From assembly GCA_030411725.1 (NCBI GenBank), contig MU839840.1, forward strand, positions 124,001-188,000: DNA of 64,000 nucleotides, read 5' to 3'. The first letter of the stretch is position 1; each line of letters opens with the position of its first letter. The translations under genes and the position numbers were made by a program. Below the pieces are notes generated by a model that saw nothing but the letters and a program-made list of their open reading frames with translations, was not told the origin of the DNA and did no database searches. This DNA comes from Echria macrotheca (taxonomy: Eukaryota; Ascomycota; Sordariomycetes; Sordariales; Schizotheciaceae). Positions 1-10,310 of this stretch are shown piece after piece.

Positions 1-2
1 TT

Positions 3-311
3 CCCGCCGCCACCCGTGGTGAGGTATTCTGCTTCGGTGCTGCTGGTGTCAGCGCCTTCGCCCCCTTCTACCTCATGGCTCCGGGCGCCGAGGAGCGGAT
101 CGTTCGCCAGACTGCCAAGTGGGCCCCTCGATGGGAGCGCAACATCACATTCTTCAAGAGCCCCGTTGAGCGCGGCATCCAGAGGGTGACTCCTCCCGTC
201 GCCAGGACCGTCCAGAGAGTTGAGCACCGGCTTCCCCTGGAAAAGGTTGCGCAGAGGACAGACAAGGCCATCCACAAGGGCATTGACAAGATGGCTGCTC
301 GGATCCACTGA
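3..311 (+). CDS. C-terminal part of small conserved fungal protein (5' end outside window)
   Basis: An open frame enters from the left edge and ends at TGA 309-311, giving about 102 residues of a C-terminus. It starts with a short apolar stretch (FCFGAAGVSAFAPFYLM) and continues as a basic, amphipathic tail rich in Arg, Lys and Val. I recognise the general look of a short, uncharacterised protein conserved in filamentous ascomycetes, perhaps a mitochondrial or membrane-associated one, but no catalytic motif is visible and I assign no function. Codon use is GC-rich at third positions like the other real genes here. The internal ATG at position 75 lies in the middle of the conserved-looking segment and is unlikely to be the true start. 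The beginning of the gene is missing. Confidence 0.7.
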   Translation, partial: PAATRGEVFCFGAAGVSAFAPFYLMAPGAEERIVRQTAKWAPRWERNITFFKSPVERGIQRVTPPVARTVQRVEHRLPLEKVAQRTDKAIHKGIDKMAARIH

Positions 312-1924
312 GTGAAGCAGTTATCTCGGCCCGTGGAGGCATTAGACGGAATGGCACACAAGATAAAGCATTGCATTCGGCCTAGTCAAGGCCGGCCATA
401 CACTGTACATACATCATTGCATTCTGACACGGTAGCGGATTTCATCACGGATATGAACTGCCCCTCTCGGGCACGTCGTCATGGAGGCGGGATGTACAGG
501 ATTCAGGTAATCGACGGTGAAAGTCGAGTCCACTGTAGCTAGGTGCCTGTCAACAAATATGAAGGCTTCATGAACCATCCTAACGAGTCCGTGATTCATG
601 GGATTTGATCGAATCGTCGAGTTCGTTGAGTCTACACCCTTGACGGATCTTATATCTGTTCTCTTGATGGATTAAGCGCTTCCGCAATTACCTTACCCCC
701 TCGTGACGAAACCATTTCCCACATTCCCATGACACAAGGCGCCATCTCAAAAGGATCGTTCCAATTGACTCATTATTTATGTCAGCTCTACATAAGTACT
801 CTTGTAGCAATTCTGTGCCGTTGCCGGTAGTCAACAATACTCGAGCACAGCTATAGATGACTGGATGACAGTACCTGTGCCTACTAGATATTGTTTACTT
901 GCAACAACTCCACGAGTGAGATTCTGAGAAGGTTTCCACGCTTTAGCGAATGCCTGACGCGTATTGTAAATTTGGTGTTCAGACCACATTCTTGTCGTCG
1001 ATTACATTCTCGAGTTCCTGGTTCGGCAACAACTTGCGTATACACGTACAGACTTTTCATAGGAGCAGTTAACAGTTCTGTTACAGGTTTCATGCAACAA
1101 TCTTTGAGAACGGAAATTGGTTTGGAGTTCCGGGAATATAAGCGGGCAGTTCTCACATGCAGCTAGCCACAATGTTGGGATATTTGATTTATACCTCATC
1201 AGGACAGAACATGGTGTTTATTAGGTGAGAAACAAAGCCGGAACGAAAAGTCCAAAGACCGAGAGAGGTGGAATCATACGGAGATGAACTGTGTAACTTG
1301 GAAAGTAACGTTGGGAAGAATGTAATAAAATTCATAAAGCTTGGTGTCTTCCCACCAGGCCTTTTGTGTTTCTAACTAGGTATTCCTAGAACTACTCAGT
1401 TTAAGGAGACGCGATGTGCCATTTGTTTGAAATCCCTTTTCCAGACTGGAGCATGTGTCAGGCCTATGAGCTGTGTACTCCCACGAGCAAAGGTTCTTGA
1501 TCTATGGGCGGCAAAGAATCTTCCGCTGCGAGGCAACACTCGAGAAACTCAATAGGTACTTCATTCAGAAAGCACTGCACTCTCCGAGTCCTGTCCCCCA
1601 TGGACTGATTTTGAACTAACTGATTTTCTTCATATCCTATGTTACTAGTGGCAAAGGTTATCAATGTCAAATATGCAGGAACCATAGGAATTTCTTTTAG
1701 ACAGTAGGACATATATACAAAGTTCCTTCGAGTCACTGTCGACTAAAGAAACAAAAGAAGAAGAGAAAGGGGCGGACATCCGCCCACAACACCCATCCAT
1801 ACCTCAAGCCCCCGGCTTCCACTCCATTTTGCTGTCATCCTACAGCACCAATATAGCATCCACTGAAAAGTAATGAAGAGGCATTCTAGAATGGGGATGG
1901 GATGGAATAGGCAAAAATATACAA
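312..1924. other. Intergenic region
   Basis: The first part is the 3' flank of the partial gene. Only short, overlapping chance ORFs without recognisable domains are present. Base composition is AT-richer than in genes. No RNA gene or repeat was recognised here apart from the T5 stop signal of the tRNA-Leu at its right end. Confidence 0.6.
1913..1917 (-). terminator. Pol III T5 terminator of tRNA-Leu
   Basis: Five A residues on the plus strand, read as TTTTT on the minus strand, begin 8 nt after the tRNA 3' end. This is the usual RNA polymerase III stop signal. Confidence 0.6.
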
Positions 1925-2064
1925 TGACAAAGGTGAGATTCGAACTCACGCCCTTTCGGACCACGGAGAGCTGCTATTACATAACCCGTAATAATACGAT
2001 AGGAATAGAGAGTGATTAAGGATGAACCTTAACGTGGCGCCTTAGACCGCTCGGCCACTTTGCC
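1925..2064 (-). tRNA. tRNA-Leu(AAG) with a 60-nt intron
   Basis: The minus strand folds as a type II tRNA. The acceptor stem pairs 2058-2064 with 1926-1932, with discriminator A at 1925. The D arm has the GCC/GGC stem, the anticodon stem is CCACG/CGTGG, a long variable arm TCC-GAAA-GGG follows, and the T arm is GTGAG-TTCGAAT-CTCAC. The anticodon AAG lies at 2028-2030 and is followed by G37. An intron occupies 1967-2026, at the canonical site one base 3' of the anticodon. The mature tRNA is about 80 nt before CCA addition, and no CCA is encoded. It would read CUU and, after inosine modification of A34, CUC codons. Confidence 0.93.
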
Positions 2065-3317
2065 TGTTGTTCTTGTTGTTTTCTCGTCGGCTTATGTGGG
2101 TATATCAACATCCATCCCACCACCAGCGTTTAAGAGGGGGCTGCCTGGAGATATAGCCCCCCTTCTGCATCCACAGAGAAGACGAATGCTCTGCATTGCA
2201 TGGCAGGAGCCCAAGTCAGTTTACCCAGGCACTCTTTTATCTTCCAGCGCAAACGTCGACATAACAATCGCAGATACATCAGCGGGATCCGACATTGTCT
2301 AGTTTAATTTGACATCGGAAGATGAAAGCCGATTTACCAATAGACAATGTCCCAAGTACCTTAGTCTTGCTGCTGTCTCAGGTCCAGGACAATTGCATCA
2401 ACATGCCGAGATGTGTTTTACCCAATACGCAGGTTGCCTCAAGTCTATTTGGTCATTGCAGGTGTCCACGATTTGTCTCTTGATCCTGGGAGAGGACCAC
2501 TTTCTAGCTGGCACAACTCGTAGGTCTGACACAAAATATCTCTAAACAAACGAGATTGGTCTTATGTCTTCGGGCGTAAGATTCATTGAGTTTGCGTACA
2601 AGTTTGCTGTCGCGAAGCTGGGTTACACCCTGTCGATGCCAAGACTCGTGGCTTTGTTGCCGGCAGTCGAACCGAGATCTGATGCGCTGCTCGATCGAAT
2701 AAGCCGCCCGCAAAACGCCACTGACTCAGTGTAAGCGGATAAACAGACCGCGGGGTTTGTTGGGTTACTCCTGAGGTTAATAGTCTGTAGTTACTCTACG
2801 ACCGCAAACTACCTAATGCCATGGAGAATGGCTCATGGTGTTGCAATACGGTTCGAGCGTCAGGTCTACGGAAGACAGGGGCTGAATTAGGTGCTTACCC
2901 CTGGCGCTTGCTTCCACGATTCCCTGACGTCAGCTCCCCTCCTCAGGTTGGCGGGATGTCGCACAAGCCACCTCTTCAGCCCTCAGGTCGCGATGCGTCT
3001 GAGAAGTCGGAAGTCGTCGGTGGTGAAGGGAGAAAAAATCCAACAGTAAAGCAAATTAGGGGTTCTGCGACTCCTGACGGTCATCCACTGAGATCCGGCG
3101 CCGAGACCTTGGCTTGACTCCGCCGAGCAGGCTGGTGGTGGATGGATGCATGGGATGTTGCCGACTCTTCCGAACAGCCGCCGCGTACGCAGGTCCAGAT
3201 CCGCCAGCCTGCCTTTGTCGCACTCCAGCAAAACTTCAACTTCCTGCGACACGTCGCTGCACGAAGGGTCTTTTTTACGCCTTGTCATCGCCCGCGCGCC
3301 TGGGCACTGATTAGAAA
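2065..3317. other. Intergenic region upstream of KEI1
   Basis: No convincing gene is present. Short ORFs of 60-115 codons overlap on both strands, which suggests chance. The last few hundred bases are GC-rich and presumably hold the KEI1 promoter and leader. Confidence 0.55.
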
Positions 3318-4157
3318 ATGGCGGCGACATCCAGGGGATGCTCGTGGCTTCGGCTACCGCGCCCTAAAGTAATCATTCCCCTGCCTTGCCGTCCGGGCCA
3401 GGCCAGCCACTGATGTGTCGCTAACCACCGTATGTCGTTCGTATAGACTTTCCTGGGCCTCATGTCCCTGCAGACAGGCGCGGAGCTGATATCGCTCGCC
3501 CTGGTCTTCAACAAGGCGACGGGCGTGTACGGCTTCCTCACCCTGCTCACCGGCTACGCCCCGTCGGCCCTACAAGTCACCTCGTACACCATCTCGATCC
3601 TCGTCATTGTCGCGCTCGCCTACCTCATCCCCCACATCCGACAGCAGAGCCCCTTCCAGAACCTGGCGCTCGCGTGGCTCTACGTCATCGACACGATATC
3701 CAATATTGCCTACACGACCGCGTTCGCGACGATATGGTACATGGCCGGGTTCCATGACCCGGCCGGTCCGGGCGGGGCGGCGGCTGGATCGCCGAGCACC
3801 CGGGATGACGGACAGCCGGACAGCGGGGCGGCGAACCCCGATACGGCGGCGAGCATGGTTCTTGCCGTGCTTTTTACCTCTGTCCGGATCTACTTCAGTC
3901 TGGTGGTACTGGCCCATGCGCGGGTCGTAGTACAACGATACAGTGGGGATGCGCAAGCAGAGAGCGTGGATGCGATGATTGCAAGGGGAGATGCCCCGGA
4001 TCCGTTCGCTGTTGGGTCTACGCTCGGCGAGGGTTGGAAGGGCAAGATCGGCCGAATCATGATCGGGTTTGGGCGAGGGTACTGGCTCGGGGGACGGAAG
4101 GAAGATGAGGAATGGGCGCGAGCTGTTGGTGCCAAGTTCCGAACCAGAGGGAGGTGA
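3318..4157 (+). CDS. kei1: Inositol phosphorylceramide synthase regulatory subunit Kei1
   Basis: Kei1 is the Golgi membrane partner of the IPC synthase catalytic subunit Aur1, which transfers phosphoinositol to ceramide in fungal sphingolipid synthesis. I join exon 1 (3318-3368, 17 codons) to exon 2 (3447-4157) across a 78-nt intron (3369-3446) with a GTAATC donor, a GCTAAC branch and a TATAG acceptor. The joined protein is about 253 aa and begins MAATSRGCSWLRLPRPK-TFLGLMSLQTG. The RPK-TFLGLMSLQTGAELISL segment matches the conserved N-terminus of the family (formerly DUF1753; yeast Kei1 has SFLGFMPL at this place). This is why the upstream exon is preferred over the ATG at 3462. Hydrophobic segments occur near residues 20-45, 55-80, 90-115 and 140-170. 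The C-terminal tail is cytosolic-looking and basic. Confidence 0.88.
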
Positions 4158-4838
4158 CGAGACCAAACTCTGGTCCTTGGATGGGATGGCGTGCCATGGG
4201 TTTTGGGTCTGTATGCGTAATGTCTCTGGCGTCTCGAGGCACGACTGTAGACGGTGGGTGAGGTTTACGGGTTGGGATAGGCATAGCGTTGCATTTTTTC
4301 GGAGCATTGGGATGATCTACCACATCACTAATCCTCATGGCTTTCTCACCGCGAAGTCCACATGCTGGGATATGGCCGGTTGGCTCGGGGATTTCTCGCA
4401 CATCATCTGGTCTCCAAAATTGCTCACGGGGAAAGTGGCGTTTGTCAACGGTTGGCTACCGAAGTGGTGGGCTCGTTTCGGCACGGGTGAGACTAACAGC
4501 ACCGCACTGCATCACCCGCAAGATCTGTTAAGCCCCCACAACTGCGGCCCGTTGGGGATGACAAAGAGACGATGAAATCCCACGACCCCAATTCGCTGGC
4601 CGGTCTGGGGCCGCTGGCAATACCTGGGCGAGAATGCGTTAGCGCGATGGCGTGATCGCCCCAGGGCTCGCTTTACCAAGAGAAATTGACTGCCATGCGG
4701 GGCCCGATATAGGGACTTGGCTCGATTTATCCTCCGCGGCGACACCCTTACATAAGGTTCATGGTGGTCTAGAAAAAAGTTATTCTTCCGAGATGCTGCT
4801 GTCCCTCTGACCTCATTCCTTGCATTCTTCTCCCCAAG
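4158..4838. other. Intergenic region between KEI1 and sulfite reductase
   Basis: This 681-bp stretch holds the KEI1 3' flank and the presumed promoter of the sulfite reductase gene. Apparent ORFs run off the KEI1 tail in other frames and are judged to be shadows. Confidence 0.55.
4647..4656. promoter_or_regulatory. Possible CYS3/MetR-type bZIP site (9 of 10 match)
   Basis: ATGGCGTGAT lies about 185 bp upstream of the sulfite reductase start. The published Neurospora CYS3 consensus ATGRYRYCAT differs at one position. Sulfite reductase genes are known CYS3/MetR targets in filamentous fungi, so the place is right, but a single imperfect decamer can occur by chance. Confidence 0.25.
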
Positions 4839-7800
4839 ATGGCTGAAGAATCGAATGTCCGGGCAAGCACGCCCGAAGAGGCCGGTATGTGATTGTTCCC
4901 TCCCCCGCCTTGCGCTTGCTTGTTCAATACCCCGCCAAGCGATGGATGAGAGAGCTTGCATCACAAGCCTCGCTCCGAATTGCTCCAATAGCATGCGCCA
5001 ATTGCATCCGGTGCAGATTGGAAGAGAGAGGCAATGACAGAAAACAGAGCTGACAAAGTTGTTGTCTGTTCTAGTGGCGAGAATCGCCTACCTCTCAAGC
5101 GATGTGGTCGTCTCAGTGCAGCCCTCGCTGGCCTCCGAGTCGGAGTTCTCGAAACACCTCAAGAGCTACGCCGCCCGCAAAGATGCCAGTCTCGTGGCTA
5201 AGAGCGCCGACACCGTGCCCGAGATTGTCTCCATCAGACACAATAACGACCCATTGCTCTCCGTCTTTGCGCCGATTAGGTCCGGCCGTCTTGTCTCGGT
5301 GACAGCCTCCTCATCAATTCTTCTCCCATCCATTGCGCATCTCTACAAACTTGCGAACCTGCCCGTGGTCCTCCATGTGTCGCTCTCGCCGAGATCTTCC
5401 CCCGACTACTCTGCCATCACGTCGATTCGCAACTCGGGATGGACCTTTCTGCAGTCCCAGTCCCTCCAGGAGGCCCAAGACATGGCCCTGACGGCCCACG
5501 CTCTGGCCATTCGCTCCGGTAAAGGCGTGATCCATTTCTTCGATGCGAGCTCCTCCGGAACCGGGTCAGTTGTTGCCGGGGATGCTTCCGTGGTCCGGGA
5601 ACTACTCAACCTGGACAGTGTCCGCCGGTTTCAGGCCGCACCCCTGTCCGGCTCCACCGTGTACGCCGATGACGGACATGTCGCCGTTGTCGCCGACCAG
5701 CCGGAGCGCCTCACCAACGGCGCCGTTCGAGCTGTTGGTAGCCCTGCCAACGAGATTGATTCTGCCAGCTTGGCAGGCGCATCACACGTGTCGTCGAAAT
5801 CTAGCCAGCTGAGTGGGACAAGCTCCCCATCTAGCGTCTCGGCCGCCACCACGATTGAGCCAGCCGCGCCCCTCGTCAGCTCCGAGGATATCTACAAGTA
5901 CGTCACGTCCATCTGGGCGCGGCTCAGCGAGTTGGTCGGGAGGCAATATAGTCCTTTCGAGTGGACGGGGTCGGCCAAGGCGGAGAGCGCTCTCTTCGTT
6001 TTTGGTGCTGATGCCGCCCTCCTCTCGGGGCTGATCAAGAATGCCCAGTCGGGTGACAAGTTTGCCAATGCCGGTGTTATCACGGCCCGGCTTTACAGGC
6101 CGTGGCTCGGAGCCAAGTTGCTGGCCGCCATTCCTAGGTCGGTGAAGAAGGTGGCGGTTCTCGAGCAGGTTCTGAGGAAAACGACAAAATGGGGACCGCT
6201 CCTCATCGACGTCCTGACTTCGATCAAGAGCAGTGCAGGTGGTGTGGAAACTATCGTCGGCTATCAGTTGGGCTACATCTCACGCGAAAACGCCCGTCAA
6301 GCCCTCGAAGAGGTGTTTGAGAATCTCAACGCGGAGAAGCCTGTGCAAAACCTCGAGATTGGGCGACGGGAGCAACCACAACCTACGAGTGAGTTCGCTC
6401 TGGAGAAGCCGAAGCTGGAGACCGCCTACACCAAGATCCTAGACCAACTCTTCGGCAGCCGTGTTTACATCGCCAACTCGCTAGACAAAGAGAACGCCGG
6501 CGTCTCGGAGACCATCTCGGCGACGCCCGAGTATGGGTTCGGAGCGCTCCTTGCCAGGAAAGAGCGGAAGCAAAGGTTTGTTGGCGAGGTCAAGGAGGCC
6601 GCTAGCAATGGTCGCTTTTTGACCGATGCGCCGAAGCGAGCTTTGGCAAGCTGGGTGTCCGGTGCCGGTGATGCAAAGAAGGCCGATGAAGCTGCCGAGA
6701 AGGTTATCTCGACTCTTGGTATTGACAACAGCCGGCTATCTCGCTCGTTGCTGGAGAACAAGAGTTTCTTCCGCAAGGAATCGCTGTGGCTGGTTGGATC
6801 CGACGCCTGGGCGTATGATCTCGGCAACTCTGGCGTTCACCACGTCCTGGCTTCGGGTGAAAACGTCAACATGCTCATCATCGATTCCACCCCTTATTCC
6901 GAGCGCGCCGCGGCTGATGCAAACCGGAGGAAGAAGGATATTGGCTTGTACGCCATGAACTTTGGCAATGCCTATGTCGCGTCGACTGCGGTGTATAGTT
7001 CATACACCCAGGTCCTCCAGGCCCTCGATGAAGCCGACAAGTTCAACGGTCCGTCGATTGTCTTGGCATACCTGCCGTACTTTGGAGAGCACGAGTCCCC
7101 GTTGACCGTTCTGCGCGAGACCAAGCAGGCTGTTGACATTGGATACTGGCCTCTGTACCGGTGGAATCCCGACAATGAAAAGAAGGGCTTGCCCAGTTTC
7201 TCGCTCGACTCGGAGCACATCAAGAAGGAGCTCAAGGCCTTCTTGGACAGGGACAACCAGCTCACCCAGATGATGCGGAAAGAGCCCCAGTTTGGCGCCG
7301 TCTTGTCCGAGGACTTCGGCACCGAGATCCGAGCGCAGCAGAAGCGCAAGGCCAAGGACGCCTACAACCAGCTGCTGGAAGGCCTGTTCGGCGCTCCGCT
7401 GACCATTCTGTTCGCCTCAGACAACGGAAATGCCCAGTCTGTGGCCAAGAGGCTGGGAACTCGTGGGCGTGCTCGTGGTCTCAAGACGACGGTGATGGCG
7501 ATGGAGGATTACCCCGTTGAGGACCTTCCTAACGAGGAGAACATTGTCTTCATCACGTCGACTGCTGGCCAAGGCGAGTTCCCGCAAAACGGCAAGCCCT
7601 TCTGGGACGCCATCAAGGACAACACGGAGCTTGATCTCGCGTCAGTTCGCTTCTCTGTCATGGCTCTAGGTGACAGCCATTACTGGCCGAGAAAAGAGGA
7701 CAGGATCTACTACAACAAGCCCGGAAAGGACTTGGATCGGGTGCTGTCCAACTATGGCGCGAAGCGATTGGCAGACATTGGGCTCGGTGACGACCAGGAC

Positions 7801-9676
7801 CCGGATGGATTCCAGACTGGCTACCAGGAGTGGGAGCCGAAGCTCTGGGAGGCGCTCGGTGTGGCCAATGTCGAGGGTCTTCCGGAAGAGCCGCCGCCGA
7901 TCACGAACGAGGACATCAAGCTTGCGTCCAACTACCTGCGTGGAACCATCGTCGAGGGACTCCAGGACAAGTCGACGGGCGCCATCTCGGCCGCCGATTC
8001 TCAACTGACCAAGTTCCACGGCACGTACATGCAGGACGACCGGGACATCAGGGATGAGCGGAAGGCACAGGGTCTGGAGCCGGCATACTCCTTCATGATT
8101 CGATGCAGATTGCCCGGTGGTGTGGCTACGCCGAAGCAGTGGATCCAGATGGATGACATCGCCACACAGCTCGGCAACGAGACCATGAAGCTCACTACGC
8201 GGCAAACCTTCCAGTTCCACGGTGTCGTCAAGGGAAAGCTCAAGCCTGCCATGCAGGCGATCAACCGCGCGCTGATGACGACTATCGCGGCGTGCGGCGA
8301 TGTCAACCGAAACGTCATGTGCAGCCCGCTGCCTGCGCAGTCCAAGTACCACCGCGAGGTGTATGCCTGTTCCCAGAAGATCAGCGACCACCTGCTGCCG
8401 TCGACTACCGCGTACCACGAGATCTGGCTTACTGATGACAATGACAAGAAGACGCAGGTTGCTGGCGATGCGGTGCAGGATTTCGAGCCGCTGTACGGCC
8501 CCACCTATCTGCCGCGGAAGTTCAAGATTTCCATCGCCATTCCGCCTCACAACGACGTCGACGTGTATGCTCACGACATCGGTCTGATTGCCGTCAAGGG
8601 CAAGGACGGACACCTGGCCGGCTTTAATCTGCTTGCTGGTGGTGGTATGGGCGCGACACACAACAACAAGAAGACATACCCACAGATTGGCCGAATGCTT
8701 GGTTACGTTGAGGCGTCAGAGGTGCACATCGCGTGCGAGAAGGTTATGCTGGTACAGCGAGATCACGGTGACCGCAAGAACCGCAAGCACGCCAGACTCA
8801 AGTACACGATTGACGACATGGGCTTGGACGTTTTCCGGGGCAAGGTCGAGGAGCTTTGGGGCAAGAAGTTCCAGGAGCAGAAGCCATTCCACTTTGATAG
8901 CAATGTCGACACCTTCGGGTGGACCAAGGACGAGACGGGTCTGAACCACTTCACGTTCTTCATCGAGAACGGGCGTATCGAGGACACGGCCGACTTCCAG
9001 ATGAAGACTGGCCTCAGGGAGATCGCCAAGGTGCACAAGGGCGAGTTCCGGCTGTCGCCGAACCAGCACCTGCTGCTCAGCAACGTTGCCGACGAGGATG
9101 TGCCTGCACTGAAGGCGCTGATGGCCAAGTACAAGCTTGACAACATCCAGTTCTCGGGGCTGCGGCTCAGCTCGTCGGCGTGCGTGGCGTTCCCCACGTG
9201 TGGTCTGGCCATGGCGGAGAGTGAGCGGTACCTGCCAGTGCTCATCACCAAGCTCGAGGGTTGCCTCGAGGAGAACGGTCTGCGGCAAGACAGCATTGTC
9301 ATGCGTATGACGGGTTGCCCGAACGGCTGTGCCCGACCATGGCTTGCTGAGGTTGCCTTCGTCGGCAAGGCCTTCGGAGCTTATAATATGTACCTCGGCG
9401 GCGGCTACCACGGACAGCGGCTGAACAAGCTGTACAGGGCCAGCATCATGGAGGAGGAGATTCTTGCTATTATGAAGCCGATGCTGAAGCGGTACGCGTT
9501 GGAGCGGGAGGAGGGTGAGCGGTTTGGCGACTGGACGATCCGGGCGGGCATCATCAAGGCCACCACTGAGGGTCGCGACTTCCACGAGGGGGTGAGTTCT
9601 GATTCAGAGTGATTGTGTCACAAGTTGCTAATGTCTTTTTATCTAGGTTGCGGAAGAGGAGTCGGACGAGGAATAG
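4839..9676 (+). CDS. Sulfite reductase [NADPH] hemoprotein beta subunit (MET5/ECM17 type)
   Basis: This enzyme reduces sulfite to sulfide with electrons from the flavoprotein alpha subunit, in cytosolic sulfate assimilation. Exons are 4839-4884, 5075-9591 and 9647-9676. The introns (190 and 55 nt) have GTATGT/CTAG and GTGAGT/CTAG borders, and the joined frame gives about 1530 aa, close to the family size (yeast Met5 has 1442). Exon 1 codes for MAEESNVRASTPEEA, and the last exon adds the acidic tail VAEEESDEE. Domains in order are an N-terminal pyruvate-oxidoreductase-like region (to about residue 760), a flavodoxin-like domain starting near 787 (FASDNGNAQSVAKRL), and the nitrite/sulfite reductase half-domains from about 1010. 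The siroheme/[4Fe-4S] cysteines are visible as C-x5-C near 1384 (CVAFPTC) and C-x3-C near 1428 (TGCPNGCARP). The ATG at 5059 lies in the intron and is rejected as the start. Confidence 0.93.
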
Positions 9677-10310
9677 GGTTATCTTCAGCTGGTGATTGTC
9701 AGGACGGACGAACGAGGAGACCCTTGTAAAAACCAACCTTGGAAGAGCTGAAACTCTGAACTCTGGACTAATCGGAGCTTGGCAAGGACCCAGAACATTG
9801 CACATATTCCGGCGTCGAAAATACCTCTGCATTATTTTCTCTATCCCGTAGCTAGCGTTTATTCGTTTTCGTTGCATTAAGCATAGGTACTTCGTGCATG
9901 CTCGTGATGCGGCTGCTTGTGTTCGGATGTCTCAACGGTGATCGGCAGGGTGCATTTTGTGGCAGGGTGCGGGCGCGGCAACCATGTTTCGCGCCCTGGG
10001 ACCTGACGGTTGCCGTGGTAACACTGCGACCAGGCGCCGTCCAAACATCAGCTCAAAGCTACCCCTCCAAAAATGCCACACCAACACGCAGGTCATCCCA
10101 TCGCATTGCATCTGTCCCGACTCAATTGGAGCTTTTTTCATCCACATTTTCCCGACTTGTTGGGCAGTACCTTTTATCGCGAAAACCGATCGAAGCTTCA
10201 TTTTCGAGAACCAGACAGTAACACACACACCACCTCGCAAATCGATCGTTCCACTGTCTCGCCCTCCACATTCCTCATTCTCGGCGTCGCCGCCGTCAAT
10301 AATAGCCAGA
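9677..10310. other. Intergenic region between sulfite reductase and chitin synthase
   Basis: This holds the 3' flank of the sulfite reductase gene and the promoter/leader of the chitin synthase. An open frame (from 9957) runs upstream of the chosen chitin synthase ATG, but its residues look non-conserved. CA-rich and C/T-rich leader sequence precedes 10311. Confidence 0.55.

Noticed and set aside
7666..8661. Long minus-strand ORFs (for example 331 codons) inside the sulfite reductase gene
   Set aside because: They are antisense shadows of a GC-rich, strongly conserved plus-strand gene, and their residues show no domain.
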